Source: Trichomonas vaginalis G3 | Taxonomy: Eukaryota > Parabasalia > Trichomonadida > Trichomonadidae | Length of the DNA stretch: 64,000 bases | Assembly: GCF_026262505.1 (NCBI RefSeq) | Contig: NC_067203.1 | Location: forward strand, 5,642,001 to 5,706,000 | Reading direction: 5' to 3' | Shown: one piece after another, positions 42,388-53,712 of the stretch | Layout: each line of letters opens with the position of its first letter | Position numbering within the stretch: position 1 is the stretch's first letter | Made by a program: the position numbers and the translations under genes | The notes under the pieces: model-generated | Told to the model about the DNA's origin: nothing | Databases searched by the model: none | The model's input: only the letters and a program-made list of their open reading frames with translations

Positions 42388-45300
42388 TTAGAAGATTTTT
42401 CCATTAATGAACTTAAAGTTCGCTATGTTAGAAATGCAAAGTTGTCCGTTTCTTCCAACAGAAATCATTGATTTGATGGAACTTTCGTATTTGATGAAAA
42501 CAGCATCACCAAACTCTTTCACGATGAATTCATTCTCCAAGTTATCCAAACAGTAGACAGATGCATGGTCCAATCCAACGAAAACCAAGTATTCGCATCC
42601 CAAAATAGACAAAGTAAACAATCTACTGCATTTCTTCTCTATTTTTCCAATCATTCTTATAGAAGAATCAAAGACATAAGTTGTTGCATGATCAGAACAA
42701 ATAACGAAACCTAATCCATCAGTTATCATCAATGATTTCGATCTGAAGTCGAATTTCTTGTTGATTTGTCTCCTCGACCTCAAAGAAATGAAATGAGTTA
42801 CTCCGATGATATCAGAATAAACAATCAAATCAAATTGATGAGAAGCGGCAATTGCTGTGATTTTTGATTTAGAAGTATAAATCAATACATTATCTAAATA
42901 AATTTTTTCGCCAATCACAGAGATTAAATAAGTTCCTGATGAACAAACGAAATCCAAATCATCACATTCAGTTTCATTACAACTTTCTTGATTGATAACT
43001 AAATGTTTCCTGTTTTGGAAGACGTGAATATACTCTCTATGGAACAAAATCATTGGATTCTGTTGTAAATCAATGACATTTCTGTTTTCTTTCATTTCCA
43101 AGCTGTAGAAAGTCAATTTTCTCGTGTTTTTGTTGTAGAAAATTGCGATTTCATGGGAAATAACGAAACAAAAAGTCAATATTCCGTTGATTAATCTTTC
43201 ATTTCTTTCAAATGATTTGTAATCAACAGGGATTTTAGAAGGGAACTTCTCAGCGAATAAAACTTGATGTTGGAAATCAGTTTTATAATCTTTTCCCCAA
43301 ACCAAATCAATGAAATTCGGAAGCCACTTAGAAACATAATCCATTTCAAGGAGATGCCTGAATTTATACAGTTCGTGAACACAGTTTTCGACGCTGTTTA
43401 AATTCTGAAACGCATCAATGGAAAAGAAATAATCGGCAGCTAAAAATGTCTGTTCATTCAAATCAGTCAATTCCGATTTCGTTTTGTAAGGAGGGAAAGG
43501 AGAAGGAGGACCATTTAACTGTGGAATTTGTTCTCCTGGATAAGGAATGAAAGGATACAAATATGGATCACTAAATGACCTTCCACTTAAAATGTTCAAT
43601 TTCATCAATAATTCGAAATTTGACAAAACGTTTTTCTGCCAAAGTTCGACGGTTTTAAGCACTTTTCTTTGAACATCAATAGCTGTCATGTCTTGGTTTA
43701 TGATGTTGTTTTCATTGGATCTAAATGTCAAAAGGTAGGACTTCCTGTTTTTCGTGTAAAACTCAAATGAAAACAAATTACGAGTTGGTCTTCTCTGAAT
43801 AATAGTAACAACAGAATCAAAGTCTATTGGTTTAACAGTTTGTTGATTTGACAAATAAATTTTTTGGTTCTCCTTTGACAAGTAAAATTCTCTCACTTTT
43901 TCTAATTCGACCAATTTACAACAGACACCTTTTGGTTGTAATTGGCCGGCCATTTTATGGAAACCTTTGTAGAGTTTCATTCTTAAAGGACAGAATGGTC
44001 CAAGACATGTCTTGTCGAATTTCATCGTTGTCTTGGATATCGGTTTCGGTTTGACATTTGTCAGTTTTTCTTTCAAATAATTCTGAAGATTTTTCATTGA
44101 CATTTTATGAGGTTTTGTCATTTCAACACATTTTTCTAGGGATTCCCTTAATAAATTATTATTTTCAACTACAGATTCTTCGAAATAAGCTGAGTATATT
44201 TCGCAAATCATTGATTGTTGTTCGTTTTTCTCTCCTCTTTTGATTTTCTCGATGATTTCCATTGTGTTTGAATTCGAATTCATTTTCATCACCATCATTT
44301 TCGCCAATCCATCCAAAATTGTATCGTTTCGATCATACCAAAACAAAATTCTCGGAGGACCAATAATAAGTTTATTAAAATCTCCAACTTGTTTTATCGT
44401 CAAACGGTTGTCCTCAAATAATTTGTCAGTTTTATCGTTTCTAAAAGGTGACTCGAAATAAGCCGCCAACAATTCATCATGATGAGAAGGTCCGTCAACT
44501 CTATAAACGATGTGCGATGTCAATCTCTGGAAAAGGAACTCGTTTAATGAGTTATCTTTGTTATTTGTTATCAATCGCTTCAAATAGATCGATACATAAT
44601 CCACTTTTTGAGGACTTTTGACTTTTGAATTCACAAATTCTAAAAATCCAAGTGAATTTTTCACTTCACTTTTTGACTTCAAAGCGACCAATGAACAAAT
44701 ATTAAAGATATTTTCAGAATATGTTGGCGGGAGTTGTATAGCGAACAGAATTGGGAACATATACCATATTCCGCTGAAAATTGTTTCATTAACAATTTGA
44801 TTTGTGCAGTTTTGCATTGTTTGTGCTGCTGAAAGAAGAAAATCAACATCGCAGTTCAAAACTAAAGCGCAAACAAGTAAGAAAATACGAGGAACTTCCT
44901 TAATATGAGAAATAAGGAAACTACAAATGTCAGAATAATGTTCTTGATTAATTAACCTTAATTGTGTCAAAACCTCCGTTGAATGATTTTGATAAACGAA
45001 ACAATTCAAAATCAACAAACAGGAAGCAGCAACAATAGGGTCTGAATGACTTACAAGTAAAAGGGCTCCTTGTTTTATCTCTTGGTTGTTGGATAAATTG
45101 ATCAATTGGTTGGAAGAACTTTCTACAATTGATAAATAGAGATAAGGCTGGGAAGAATGAGATGCACAACTGACAAGAAGTTGTATATCATTCTCATTGA
45201 TGTTAATCAGAGCTAATTCGCGGAGAAATTCGGAAATTTTTGTAATAATTCTTTTCATATCTCGGGTATTCTCTTCTAAAGGGTCTGTAAGCAGGTTATA

Positions 45301-48300
45301 CGTGTTTCCTACAATGGTGGATACAAAACTCTTCTGTTCGAATATGTCTGAAAACTGATATAATACTTGTGTATTCCATAAATCAATAATTTGGCATAAA
45401 TCTTCTGGAGAACATGAGATCCATGGATATAATGATAAAATAACATGTTCTAGTAATTCTACTTGGCATGGTTGCGGTAAGTGATGTAAACTATTCAAAA
45501 TAATTCTGAAGGCATTCAAATTTCCGATTTTTTCGAAATACAATCGAGAATTTATGTAACTTCCAATGCCAAAGAAACCTTCAAATGCTTGGTCTGTGAA
45601 GTCAATGCATCTGAGACACTCGAAAGCATATTTCAAGGAGTTCTCTATTGTTTCTTTTGAATCGAAAACAGATTTAAGTAATTTCGTAACATATTTACGA
45701 GATTTGAACAAATCGTATGCAGATTTGTAATAGTACTTGCCTTGTATGTATATATTGAAGTCTTCATGAGTGAATCTGTCACCTTTGTGTCTTAATGGAT
45801 CTTGCATCGAGAAATAATAGTCATCTGTCTGCTGATCAGTGATAGAAAACTGTCTGGCAAAGAACCTAAAATCTGAAAGATAGCCAAATACAGAAGAGCT
45901 GAAATTTCCAGAAGGGGAACTTCCCCCTCCAAAAGTGACAACGATACCTGAACCGAAATTGGGACAAACATAGTCAACTAAAGGCAAGTTTGCACCATTA
46001 CTGAATGCAACTACCTTCCTATGATCTGTATTTCCGAGTAATGATACTGCAACAGTGTTAATTTCGCCCCAAGAGCCACTTGTGCTGATTACAGATTCAA
46101 ACATTGCGTTGTTATCGAATGTTTCAACGTAAATAAGATGGTTTGTGAGCTTGCATGCTGTATATCTACCTTCATCATCTGTAATAGTAAACAAATTAAT
46201 GCAAGCATCTGTTTTTTCAAGATATGTGTTGTCAACTTTCAAATTTAAGAGGAAAGTAATATCGTAATCGAATATTGATGAGTCTAAACCTATAACTGTG
46301 GCGATTGGATGCCCTGTTCCTAAGCAATATTTTGTCTTCGGCGTATTTTTTCCGTAAACCAATGCTTTGTTGAAATATTTTGTTACTGGTAAGTCTGGTC
46401 TGTGTTTTACTACTGATATGATCTCTTTTATGATTGCTTCTGAACAAAAGATTCTCGAATTTTGTTGAATTAACTTGAGAACTTTAAGAGGATCAAGTTT
46501 AAGGTCAATATGGATGCAATCATAATCAAATGGAGATTTTAATGAGTTCAAAAGGATGTAATCAATCCTATTTTGATGAATTTTGTAAATATTTCGATGA
46601 GAAAACTCTGCGAGCTCAATAAGTAGGTCCAATGTAGCTGAAGAAAGTGTTTTTGAGAGGATTAACGGCAAAATGAATGAGGAATTTATGATAACAAAGA
46701 GATCATTTTCAATACTCGAAGAAGATCCGGTCAAAAGGTTTGGAATCTGACTCTTTATGTAATCTGTGTCTCCATAATCCAGAATTTTGGCAATTTTGTC
46801 CGCTTCTTTTATTGAAATTGAAAATTCTTTGTTGACATGAGTCAAAGTAATGAAAATCTTGATGAGATTGTTACGTAATTCCTTACTTTTAATTCTTACT
46901 GCGAAATCTAATATGAAATCAAGAGATTCTTCCGCAATAGAAATCAAATTCGGATAATTATAAACAGTTCTTGAGATAATACTGATCAACTTGGATATAG
47001 AAACACTGTTCTCTTGGGAAACAGAATGGTCGTTGATGAAATCCGAAAGGAAAATCAAATTACAATTTAATTGTCGTTTAGAGAAACAAGATTCGATTGA
47101 TTCAACAACAATGTCAGCAAACATGTCACAAGAAAGATATTGCAAGTAGCAATACGTGTAATTTCTGTTTTCAAATAAAATTTGTGGTTTCAAACTGAAA
47201 ATTAAGTTGATATAACACAACATTCCATATTGTGCCATTATAGTAAGTCTAGAATCAAAGAATTTGAGCTTGTTTGTGCTTTCGAAAATTATTGTGAAAA
47301 TATTCGGGTTGATATCAACGATTTTATTTGCGTAAAGGCGAGACGCGAGCTCTCCAATGATAATTGGATCGTTTTGGAACTCAATGAACAAGTTAAACAG
47401 GTAATCTTGGTTTAATGATGAATAAAATATGACTAAATCAGTTCTTAAAGCGCTTATTACCAAATCCAATGTATCCTCTTCATAAATTGATTGTTTTATA
47501 CTGAATAAATTCGATAAATGGGCCTTTTTGATGTCTTCTTGCGAACAATTGAACGAAATATTCGAAAGAATCGAGAAATAAACAGCCATAATTGTATAAT
47601 AGAACCTCTCGTTCTCGTGGGCTGATAATTTTTGAGTTAACTGACATAATAAAATATGCAAACATTCTTTAGCGGAATCCTTAATATTTGTAACGATATT
47701 AGTAATAATCTTTTGTATGTCATTTGAAAGCAGTGTTACTGGGTTACATAATTTGATTGTTTTGTCGAAATCTGCGTCTGAAATTTGAGTTTTGTAATTT
47801 AAGTTTTGTTGTGAGGTAACTATCTTTGTATTCGTAAGTAGATGCTTTTCTGTATCGACAATCAATGGTTCTTCGTTCTGTTTTACGTAATTTACTATTT
47901 TATTTGAAAAAATCGAAAAAGCTTCAAGTAAATATCCATCGAGTTTGTTTTTCGTTAACTGTGAAAGTAGATATATAGCTTGTGGTTCGAAATTGTAAGC
48001 AAATGGGAAAACTAACAATTCTATGTCGACAATATCGTTTTCGAAAATAAATTTACGTTTTTCAGCAATCAGTCTGATCAGTAACAAGAAATTTTGTTCG
48101 GTTCTTTCATGCGCTGGATTCGTAAGAATTAATCTCATGAAAAATATAAAAGAAGGGTAAACATGAGGTTCAAGCGTATCTATGAGGCCAAAATAACTGA
48201 TAATGGCATCAATGCTACCGATTGTGAATTGAAAATTTTGAATATTCGAAACATGATTTAATAATTCAGAGAAAATAAGGTTTGCAAATTCATAATTTGA

Positions 48301-48726
48301 TGTCAATGCGCATTTCGTAAGACAATTGATGCTTAATTTGAGAATTCTGTCATCAATTAATTCTGGCGTTAAAAAGCAAAGTGAAATCATTTGGTAGTAG
48401 ATCACCGAAATGTAAGCTTTGTTCGGAGTGTACGTCTGCCGTGATGCTGCATAAAAACTATCGAGTAAGTCGGCGTTGAAATTATAATTAAACTCGACCG
48501 CGATGAGATTCTCTTTGACGGACTTGATTTCGCCTTTTTCTTGGTTTAGATAATCGATTTTTGATTTGTCAATAATCGGTAGTTCTTTCAAAAATGGATA
48601 TTCAAATCCAAGATTCGAAATATTTTGATCTTCTGCTGCTTTGTTCCTTAGTTCAAACACTTTTGTTATTTCTTGCCACTTCTGTGACATTTGTGCAATA
48701 ACAAAAGAGTTTTTCCTCTTTTTCAT
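42388..48726 (-). CDS. BEACH-domain protein
   Basis: An intact frame of 2,112 residues from an ATG at 48726. Residues 1-800 are helical repeat-like (armadillo/HEAT style). Residues about 815-970 have the alternating strand pattern of the concanavalin A-like domain found in neurobeachin-type proteins. A second helical region follows to about 1560. A PH-BEACH-like part lies at about 1580-1690, followed by the BEACH start (SNFELLMKLNILSGRSFSDP, with YLYPFIPYP) at about 1700-1850. The C-terminal ~250 residues look like WD40-type beta strands. The BEACH region seems shorter than in animal members. BEACH proteins act in vesicle traffic, membrane fusion or autophagy. A TCAATATTTT sequence just upstream of the ATG could be the initiator. 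Domain order is what the family shows; cargo is unknown. Confidence 0.85.
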   Translation of the reverse strand: MKKRKNSFVIAQMSQKWQEITKVFELRNKAAEDQNISNLGFEYPFLKELPIIDKSKIDYLNQEKGEIKSVKENLIAVEFNYNFNADLLDSFYAASRQTYTPNKAYISVIYYQMISLCFLTPELIDDRILKLSINCLTKCALTSNYEFANLIFSELLNHVSNIQNFQFTIGSIDAIISYFGLIDTLEPHVYPSFIFFMRLILTNPAHERTEQNFLLLIRLIAEKRKFIFENDIVDIELLVFPFAYNFEPQAIYLLSQLTKNKLDGYLLEAFSIFSNKIVNYVKQNEEPLIVDTEKHLLTNTKIVTSQQNLNYKTQISDADFDKTIKLCNPVTLLSNDIQKIITNIVTNIKDSAKECLHILLCQLTQKLSAHENERFYYTIMAVYFSILSNISFNCSQEDIKKAHLSNLFSIKQSIYEEDTLDLVISALRTDLVIFYSSLNQDYLFNLFIEFQNDPIIIGELASRLYANKIVDINPNIFTIIFESTNKLKFFDSRLTIMAQYGMLCYINLIFSLKPQILFENRNYTYCYLQYLSCDMFADIVVESIESCFSKRQLNCNLIFLSDFINDHSVSQENSVSISKLISIISRTVYNYPNLISIAEESLDFILDFAVRIKSKELRNNLIKIFITLTHVNKEFSISIKEADKIAKILDYGDTDYIKSQIPNLLTGSSSSIENDLFVIINSSFILPLILSKTLSSATLDLLIELAEFSHRNIYKIHQNRIDYILLNSLKSPFDYDCIHIDLKLDPLKVLKLIQQNSRIFCSEAIIKEIISVVKHRPDLPVTKYFNKALVYGKNTPKTKYCLGTGHPIATVIGLDSSIFDYDITFLLNLKVDNTYLEKTDACINLFTITDDEGRYTACKLTNHLIYVETFDNNAMFESVISTSGSWGEINTVAVSLLGNTDHRKVVAFSNGANLPLVDYVCPNFGSGIVVTFGGGSSPSGNFSSSVFGYLSDFRFFARQFSITDQQTDDYYFSMQDPLRHKGDRFTHEDFNIYIQGKYYYKSAYDLFKSRKYVTKLLKSVFDSKETIENSLKYAFECLRCIDFTDQAFEGFFGIGSYINSRLYFEKIGNLNAFRIILNSLHHLPQPCQVELLEHVILSLYPWISCSPEDLCQIIDLWNTQVLYQFSDIFEQKSFVSTIVGNTYNLLTDPLEENTRDMKRIITKISEFLRELALININENDIQLLVSCASHSSQPYLYLSIVESSSNQLINLSNNQEIKQGALLLVSHSDPIVAASCLLILNCFVYQNHSTEVLTQLRLINQEHYSDICSFLISHIKEVPRIFLLVCALVLNCDVDFLLSAAQTMQNCTNQIVNETIFSGIWYMFPILFAIQLPPTYSENIFNICSLVALKSKSEVKNSLGFLEFVNSKVKSPQKVDYVSIYLKRLITNNKDNSLNEFLFQRLTSHIVYRVDGPSHHDELLAAYFESPFRNDKTDKLFEDNRLTIKQVGDFNKLIIGPPRILFWYDRNDTILDGLAKMMVMKMNSNSNTMEIIEKIKRGEKNEQQSMICEIYSAYFEESVVENNNLLRESLEKCVEMTKPHKMSMKNLQNYLKEKLTNVKPKPISKTTMKFDKTCLGPFCPLRMKLYKGFHKMAGQLQPKGVCCKLVELEKVREFYLSKENQKIYLSNQQTVKPIDFDSVVTIIQRRPTRNLFSFEFYTKNRKSYLLTFRSNENNIINQDMTAIDVQRKVLKTVELWQKNVLSNFELLMKLNILSGRSFSDPYLYPFIPYPGEQIPQLNGPPSPFPPYKTKSELTDLNEQTFLAADYFFSIDAFQNLNSVENCVHELYKFRHLLEMDYVSKWLPNFIDLVWGKDYKTDFQHQVLFAEKFPSKIPVDYKSFERNERLINGILTFCFVISHEIAIFYNKNTRKLTFYSLEMKENRNVIDLQQNPMILFHREYIHVFQNRKHLVINQESCNETECDDLDFVCSSGTYLISVIGEKIYLDNVLIYTSKSKITAIAASHQFDLIVYSDIIGVTHFISLRSRRQINKKFDFRSKSLMITDGLGFVICSDHATTYVFDSSIRMIGKIEKKCSRLFTLSILGCEYLVFVGLDHASVYCLDNLENEFIVKEFGDAVFIKYESSIKSMISVGRNGQLCISNIANFKFINGKIF

Positions 48727-49607
48727 TTCAAAATATTGATTTCAGATTTTTTTTATCGAAAAACTTTTATTTCTTACAACAAACGAAATTTGTTAAAGAA
48801 AGCTTTGGGAAAATAAACAGAATTTTCTCGGTAGAAATTTCGGTTGTTGTCGTTTTTTAATTAATTTACAGACATTGATGGAGAAAAAATATATTGGAAC
48901 CTCTTGATACTAACCTTTGAGTTTTCTATATGTTCATGAATCTACCATGATTGTGGTTGCTTTAGAAAAGCAATTAATTAAGGCTGAGTATGAGAGTTTT
49001 TCAATTTTGAGAAATATAACCCCGTACTGAAAAAAATATCTCCATACTTGGTGAAAATTTGAATATAACAAGGCAAACTTTGAGACAAAAGTTGTCCTGT
49101 ATGATGCATTGGATCAATCCTGAAAGTTTGATGTCCAACAATTCATTCTAGTGAGGTGAAACATTCATTCAAAGACTCAAAAAATACGTTTTTTATTTTG
49201 TTGAAAAATGGGCTTAGTACGGCTTTTCAATATGAACCATTGCCTGGACCAATGGAATCGAAACTTGCAGGGATGATTTGTGGTACTATGCATGTCATCT
49301 CTGCTCTCAAACTTTCCCAGGTTACATTCAAAATTCCCTGTAGTATCGAGTTATTTTTGTAAAATTGGGTTATTTTTCTGACATATTGCTTATTTCCTAT
49401 AATATTATGTACCAATATGGACTTATGTATATAATGGATATATTTACACTGAATGAAAACAAATCTATCTCGGTAAAACAAGCATGTCATGAAGCTTTTT
49501 GTCAGAGTGAAATAAAAAAGTTTAATGATATGTAGCGTGGATGTATATAGCTGCAACAATTCTTTAGGCAAAAAAATCAAATTTGATATAATATAATTTC
49601 GGGCCTC
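48727..49607. other. intergenic upstream of the BEACH gene
   Basis: AT-rich. Small open frames on both strands at 49156-49634 have no family resemblance and no supporting motif; I leave them out. The BEACH promoter should lie at the left end. Confidence 0.5.
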
Positions 49608-49646
49608 AGTTGGCCAGGTTTGCCCTTCGGGCAAGCCCAGCCAACT
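49608..49646. repeat. nested hairpin
   Basis: AGTTGGC pairs with GCCAACT, and inside it TTGCCC TTC GGGCAA forms a second stem. It is GC-rich against an AT-rich background. Confidence 0.75.
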
Positions 49647-50605
49647 TCGGCAAAATAAATATATTATGATTATAGGAAATGAGTTTATAAAATTAAATTT
49701 GAATTTGTGCGATTAATATTATAATTCAAAGATTATTATGTAAAACATATGAGAGATTTTTATATCCATCGAAGTGGTTTAGAGAATACTTTGAGATTTT
49801 AGAGATTTTTCGAAAGAAATATTGAAAGCAAAGCATTTATTAAGAATTTGTTGTGAAATGAATACACTTCGATGAGATATTACATCAGTTTGTTACTTGG
49901 CAAAATTAGAGCTGAAGTCATGTTCATAAATGAAGAAAATGTCTTAGCTATAGTAAACGGTTGTAATGTATTTGAAACATTAATAGTCTTATTGTAATCT
50001 GATATCTATGCGATCATAGATATTTGTTGAGAAAGTATTTCGGAAATTATGTAATTTGTAAGGATATTGAGGAGCTCTAAAGTTAAAGATTAATTAGGCA
50101 TGTGATGACAGAGAACTTGTTATAGAGGAAAATCTAGAATGTTAGAATTTTCAAAATTCATCTGTAACCAAATGGGCATATTGCGAATCATTTAAGGTAT
50201 GATGGAACACCAATGAGGCATTAGATCAATATGATACATTAGAAGTTTGTGCGGAAAGTCTGGTTAAGAAAAGATGAAAATGTGAAATGAAAAAACAATA
50301 TTTCTCTCAATTTTTCAAAAACTCTTTGCCTATCGTTTGGGAAGCGGCGCCTCACGCCGCTAATTATATTTTGAGAACAACTTTGGTTGTTTGTTCGGCA
50401 AACTTATTTCAACGAATTACGATTTGCAATCAGATGAAACATAATGAAATCAGATTGATTTTGACTTTTGATAATAAATAATTATTAAATAATTTGAAAA
50501 GTTATTTTCTTCGCTATTTGATTGAGTAGGGGTAATTTTAGCTAAAAGTGACACATATGTAAAAAGTGACACACCCTTCACTCATAAAGAATTTAAGGAA
50601 TATAA
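49647..50605. other. gene-poor stretch
   Basis: AT-rich with one GC-rich hairpin, AGCGGCG-CCTCA-CGCCGCT, at 50343-50361. No gene supported. Confidence 0.5.
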
Positions 50606-50802
50606 GCAAAGATTTGAATCAAAATCTTAGACCTAAGCCGCTCGATTCGCTCGCGGCTTCCGCGAATTACAGATCAGCAAAGATTTGAATCAAAATCTTC
50701 GAACTAAGCCGCTCGATTCGCTCGCGGCTTCCGCGAATTACAGATCAGCAAAGATTTGAATCAAAATCTTCGAACTAAGCCGATCGCTTCGCTCGCGGCT
50801 TT
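50606..50802 (+). repeat. 71-bp tandem repeat, about 2.8 copies
   Basis: Copies start at 50606, 50677 and 50748. Each holds AAGATTTGAATCAAAATCTT (a long palindrome) followed by GCCGCTCGATTCGCTCGCGG, which also folds. So every unit carries two hairpins. Confidence 0.9.
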
Positions 50803-50905
50803 CTTTATTATTTTAAATTTGCATATTTCCATCAAAAGTTCATAAGGTAAAAAATTTCGTTTATTTTTACTAAGAAAAAAAGGTTTTTGATAATAAATTT
50901 ATTTT

Positions 50906-51374
50906 ATTTCGAAAAAGTAGCAATAATCGTAAAAGGGTATTGATAGGCTTGCTAAAGTAACTAATTTTAGCTGTCAAATACTTTTGTATTTTGAAGTAAA
51001 TTAGTATAAATTTGTTTTTACTTTTATTTCGAAAAAGTAGCAATAATCGTAAAAGGGTATTGATAGGCTTGCTAAAGTAACTAATTTTAGCTGTCAAATA
51101 CTTTTGTATTTTGAAGTAAATTAGTATAAATTTGTTTTTACTTTTATTTCGAAAAAGTAGCAATAATCGTAAAAGGTTATTGATAGGCTTGCTAAAGTAA
51201 CTAATTTTAGCTGTCAAATACTTTTGTATTTTGAAGTAAATTAGTATAAATTTGTTTTTACTTTTATTTCGAAAAAGTAGCAATAATCGTAAAAGGGTAT
51301 TGATAGGCTTGCTAAAGTAACTAATTTTAGCTGTCAAATACTTTTGTATTTTGAAGTAAATTAGTATAAATTTG
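50906..51374 (+). repeat. 120-bp tandem repeat, about 3.9 copies
   Basis: Near-identical units with an exact 120-base period (for example, TTGATAGGCTTGCTAAAGTA recurs 120 bases apart). Because 120 is a multiple of three, the minus strand stays open for 155 codons, but the frame is only the repeat read through. Confidence 0.95.
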
Positions 51375-51415
51375 ATATTATTTTAACTCCCTTTGAAAAC
51401 CTCAATTTTCCATAC

Positions 51416-51477
51416 AGAGGGAACGGGAATAGCATCCAATATTCCCTGAGAATGGTTGCGCATTCTCAGTTCCCTCT
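51416..51477. repeat. perfect three-way junction (cloverleaf-like) palindrome
   Basis: AGAGGGAAC pairs with GTTCCCTCT at the base. Inside are two independent arms: GGGAAT...ATTCCC and TGAGAATG-GTTGCG-CATTCTCA. All three stems are perfect and nearly abut each other. It is not a tRNA. Confidence 0.8.
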
Positions 51478-51563
51478 ATATTTCGAACGAAGCTCTCATC
51501 GGTCTTTTTTTTAATACTAAACGTTTTTTTCCCTGTCACTTTTAGCTAAAATTTGGGTTTGCC

Positions 51564-51596
51564 CTATTTGATTGGCGCTTTGCGCCAATCAAATAG
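51564..51596. repeat. perfect 15-bp hairpin
   Basis: CTATTTGATTGGCGC-TTT-GCGCCAATCAAATAG, with no mismatch. Confidence 0.9.
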
Positions 51597-51845
51597 CTCA
51601 GATTAATAATATGATATTATTTTAAATATGATGAAAATTTTTGAGTGAAAACTATCAAAACTAAGTCTTAAAAAATAGATATTTAAAAATGGTTTTTGAT
51701 TGTTACACTACTTGTGAAAAAATGTCGATTAATCTTCTATATATAAAGTAGTGACAAGGCTGTCATGCACCAGTGTGTTATAACAGATCGATTTTATTTG
51801 AAATTTCATAAATTAATAATTATAATAAATTTGATATTCAGAGAC

Positions 51846-51929
51846 GGCGCTACGCGCCTTTTAGCATTCTGGGCACGTAAGTGCCCAGAATGCAAGATTG
51901 AGAAATTTGAAACTTCGTTTCAAATTTCT
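51846..51929. repeat. three perfect hairpins in a row
   Basis: GGCGC-TAC-GCGCC (51846-51858), GCATTCTGGGCAC-GTAA-GTGCCCAGAATGC (51864-51893) and AGAAATTTGAAAC-TTC-GTTTCAAATTTCT (51901-51929). All are fully paired with 3-4 base loops. Confidence 0.9.
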
Positions 51930-52637
51930 GCCATGCTGTTATGCAAAAAGAAAGTCAGTACAAAAAAATTTTTGAAATTAAGGATACCCTTACATTGCGT
52001 AGTTAGAAAGAGAATATGATATTGTCATGATTGCTAAAGTTTTAGGCTCCAGAAATGAATATACATCAAACTGAAACAATTGATAAATTGAATGAACTTT
52101 TGAGAGGTTCTCAAATAAAAAAAATTATCTAATTTTTTACAATATTACTATTATTTTATCCACATATGTATATATAGTAATTTGAGAAAACTTTTAGGAA
52201 AAAATAAGTTTAATAAAAATCTGAATTTTACTTGTTGTGGGATTGTTATTAATTGACACTCCAGACGTATTACTAATAGTTATGCGTATGCAATTAAAGT
52301 ATTTCTGATGGACAAAATGTGAGATTTATATCAGATAATTCATTTCTACTATTAAGTTATTCATTTATGAGTTTGCACTTATTCGCACTAAATAAATAAC
52401 TATTAAAAATTGTTTTAATTAATTGACACCATATAATAGAGTGAATTTTGTTTGATCAAACAACAATAGATGATAGATATAAAGCCAAGAAACTTGCTAT
52501 TAATATGCTCTACTTGCTATTTCAATGTAAGTATGATATTTTCTAAATGTTTCGTTCAGATAACTTAGATATATTAGTCAAAATTTGAAATTTTAATAGC
52601 ACATATATTAAAAATAAATAAAAAAAAAAAAGGTATT
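51930..52637. other. AT-rich stretch before the Polinton
   Basis: No gene, RNA or clear repeat is seen until a GC-rich block begins at about 52632. Confidence 0.5.
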
Positions 52638-52668
52638 GGGGCTTCCAGGGCTGCGCCCCTCTAGCCCC
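52638..52668. repeat. GC-rich nested hairpin near the Polinton edge
   Basis: GGGGCT pairs with AGCCCC and AGGG with CCCT inside. It lies just outside the first module shared with the palindromic element, so it may mark the border. Confidence 0.6.
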
Positions 52669-52689
52669 CTGAAGATGTTTAGTATAACA

Positions 52690-52775
52690 CCAGGTCCCTC
52701 GGTCCCTCGGTCCCTCGGTTAAACGAACTTCTCTGAAAAAATGAGACAACATGACATTTTGACAACAGTCCAGGA
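52690..52775 (+). repeat. TGTCAC/GTGACA-type module at the Polinton left end
   Basis: CACCAGG, then GTCCCTCG repeated three times, an ACTTCTCTGAAAAAATGAG block and ACAACATGACATTTTGACAA. The second half is the same as in the palindromic element modules. Confidence 0.7.
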
Positions 52776-52894
52776 AGTCTTAACAAGATAGGATGGTTAT
52801 TTTACAAAACCGACAAGACCTTAACCGAGTAGTTTTCATGTTTTGTCACTTTTCTGTCACTTTTCAGGGAAAAAACATTTTTATTGTATATAAA

Positions 52895-53712
52895 ATGAAT
52901 TTTACAAAACCACCGTTACCCTTCTTTGGAAATAAGAGTAGATGTAAAGATATTCTATTGAGAGAACTTAAGAAACTACCGAATGGTCTAACATTTGTAG
53001 ATTTGTTCGGTGGAAGTTTCTATATATCTCATTTGTGCCATACTGTATTTCCTGACTCAAAGATTATATGCAATGACTTCGACAACTATATGAACCGTCT
53101 CAAACATATACCAGACACAAACAAAATATTGAGTGAGTTGAAAGAAAAGATACCTATAGGTAAGATGGAACGTATACCATTAGATAAGAAAATACTGTCA
53201 GAGAGGTTTTGAAAAAAGCAGAGTATATTGACTGGGATAGTATATCTGCTAGACTATTATATAGTGGTGCTATAAGAGTTCATGACATTGAAACACTTAT
53301 GTCAAACGTTTTATATCTTAACTATACAAAGGTTTTCAAAGAGAACATAGAAAAATATACTGAGGGTATAGAGTTTGTGAGATGTCGTTGGACAGAGTTG
53401 TATGAAAAATATAAAAACAAGGAAAATGTTTTCTTTATAGTAGACCCGCCGTTCTATAACACATGGGATTTTCAATACCAAGTAGACTGGACTTTGAGAG
53501 ACTCTTTAGAAACTTTAGACGTTTTACATAACCATCCATGCTTTTACTTTACATCCGATAAAAGTGGTTTGGAAAGTGTCATGAGATGGTTAGAGGACAT
53601 ACATGACTATGAGTTTAGATATGACAAGATAGAATATGAGAGAGGTCCCATAAACTGGAGAAAGTGTCATAACAAAGAAATTTTATTGGTAACTAAATGT
53701 GGTTTGAAATAG
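52895..53712 (+). pseudogene. D12-class adenine-N6 DNA methyltransferase (Polinton), broken
   Basis: The start carries the AdoMet-binding motif PFFGNKSR and FVDLFGGSF; further on is the catalytic DPPF motif (FFIVDPPFYNTW). These identify the Dam-like D12 class that methylates adenine in DNA. It is likely of phage or virus origin. The gene is a fossil with about one break. It lies first in the left part of the element, preceded by a TTTTTATTGTATATAAA promoter-like stretch. Confidence 0.8.

Noticed and set aside
49156-49634. Overlapping small frames on both strands
   Set aside because: No family resemblance, no promoter signal, AT-rich context.
50870-51337. 155-codon minus-strand frame
   Set aside because: It is the 120-bp tandem repeat read through; the period is a multiple of three.
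51416-51477. tRNA or similar cloverleaf gene
   Set aside because: Only three stems, no anticodon or T-arm consensus, and no internal promoter boxes.
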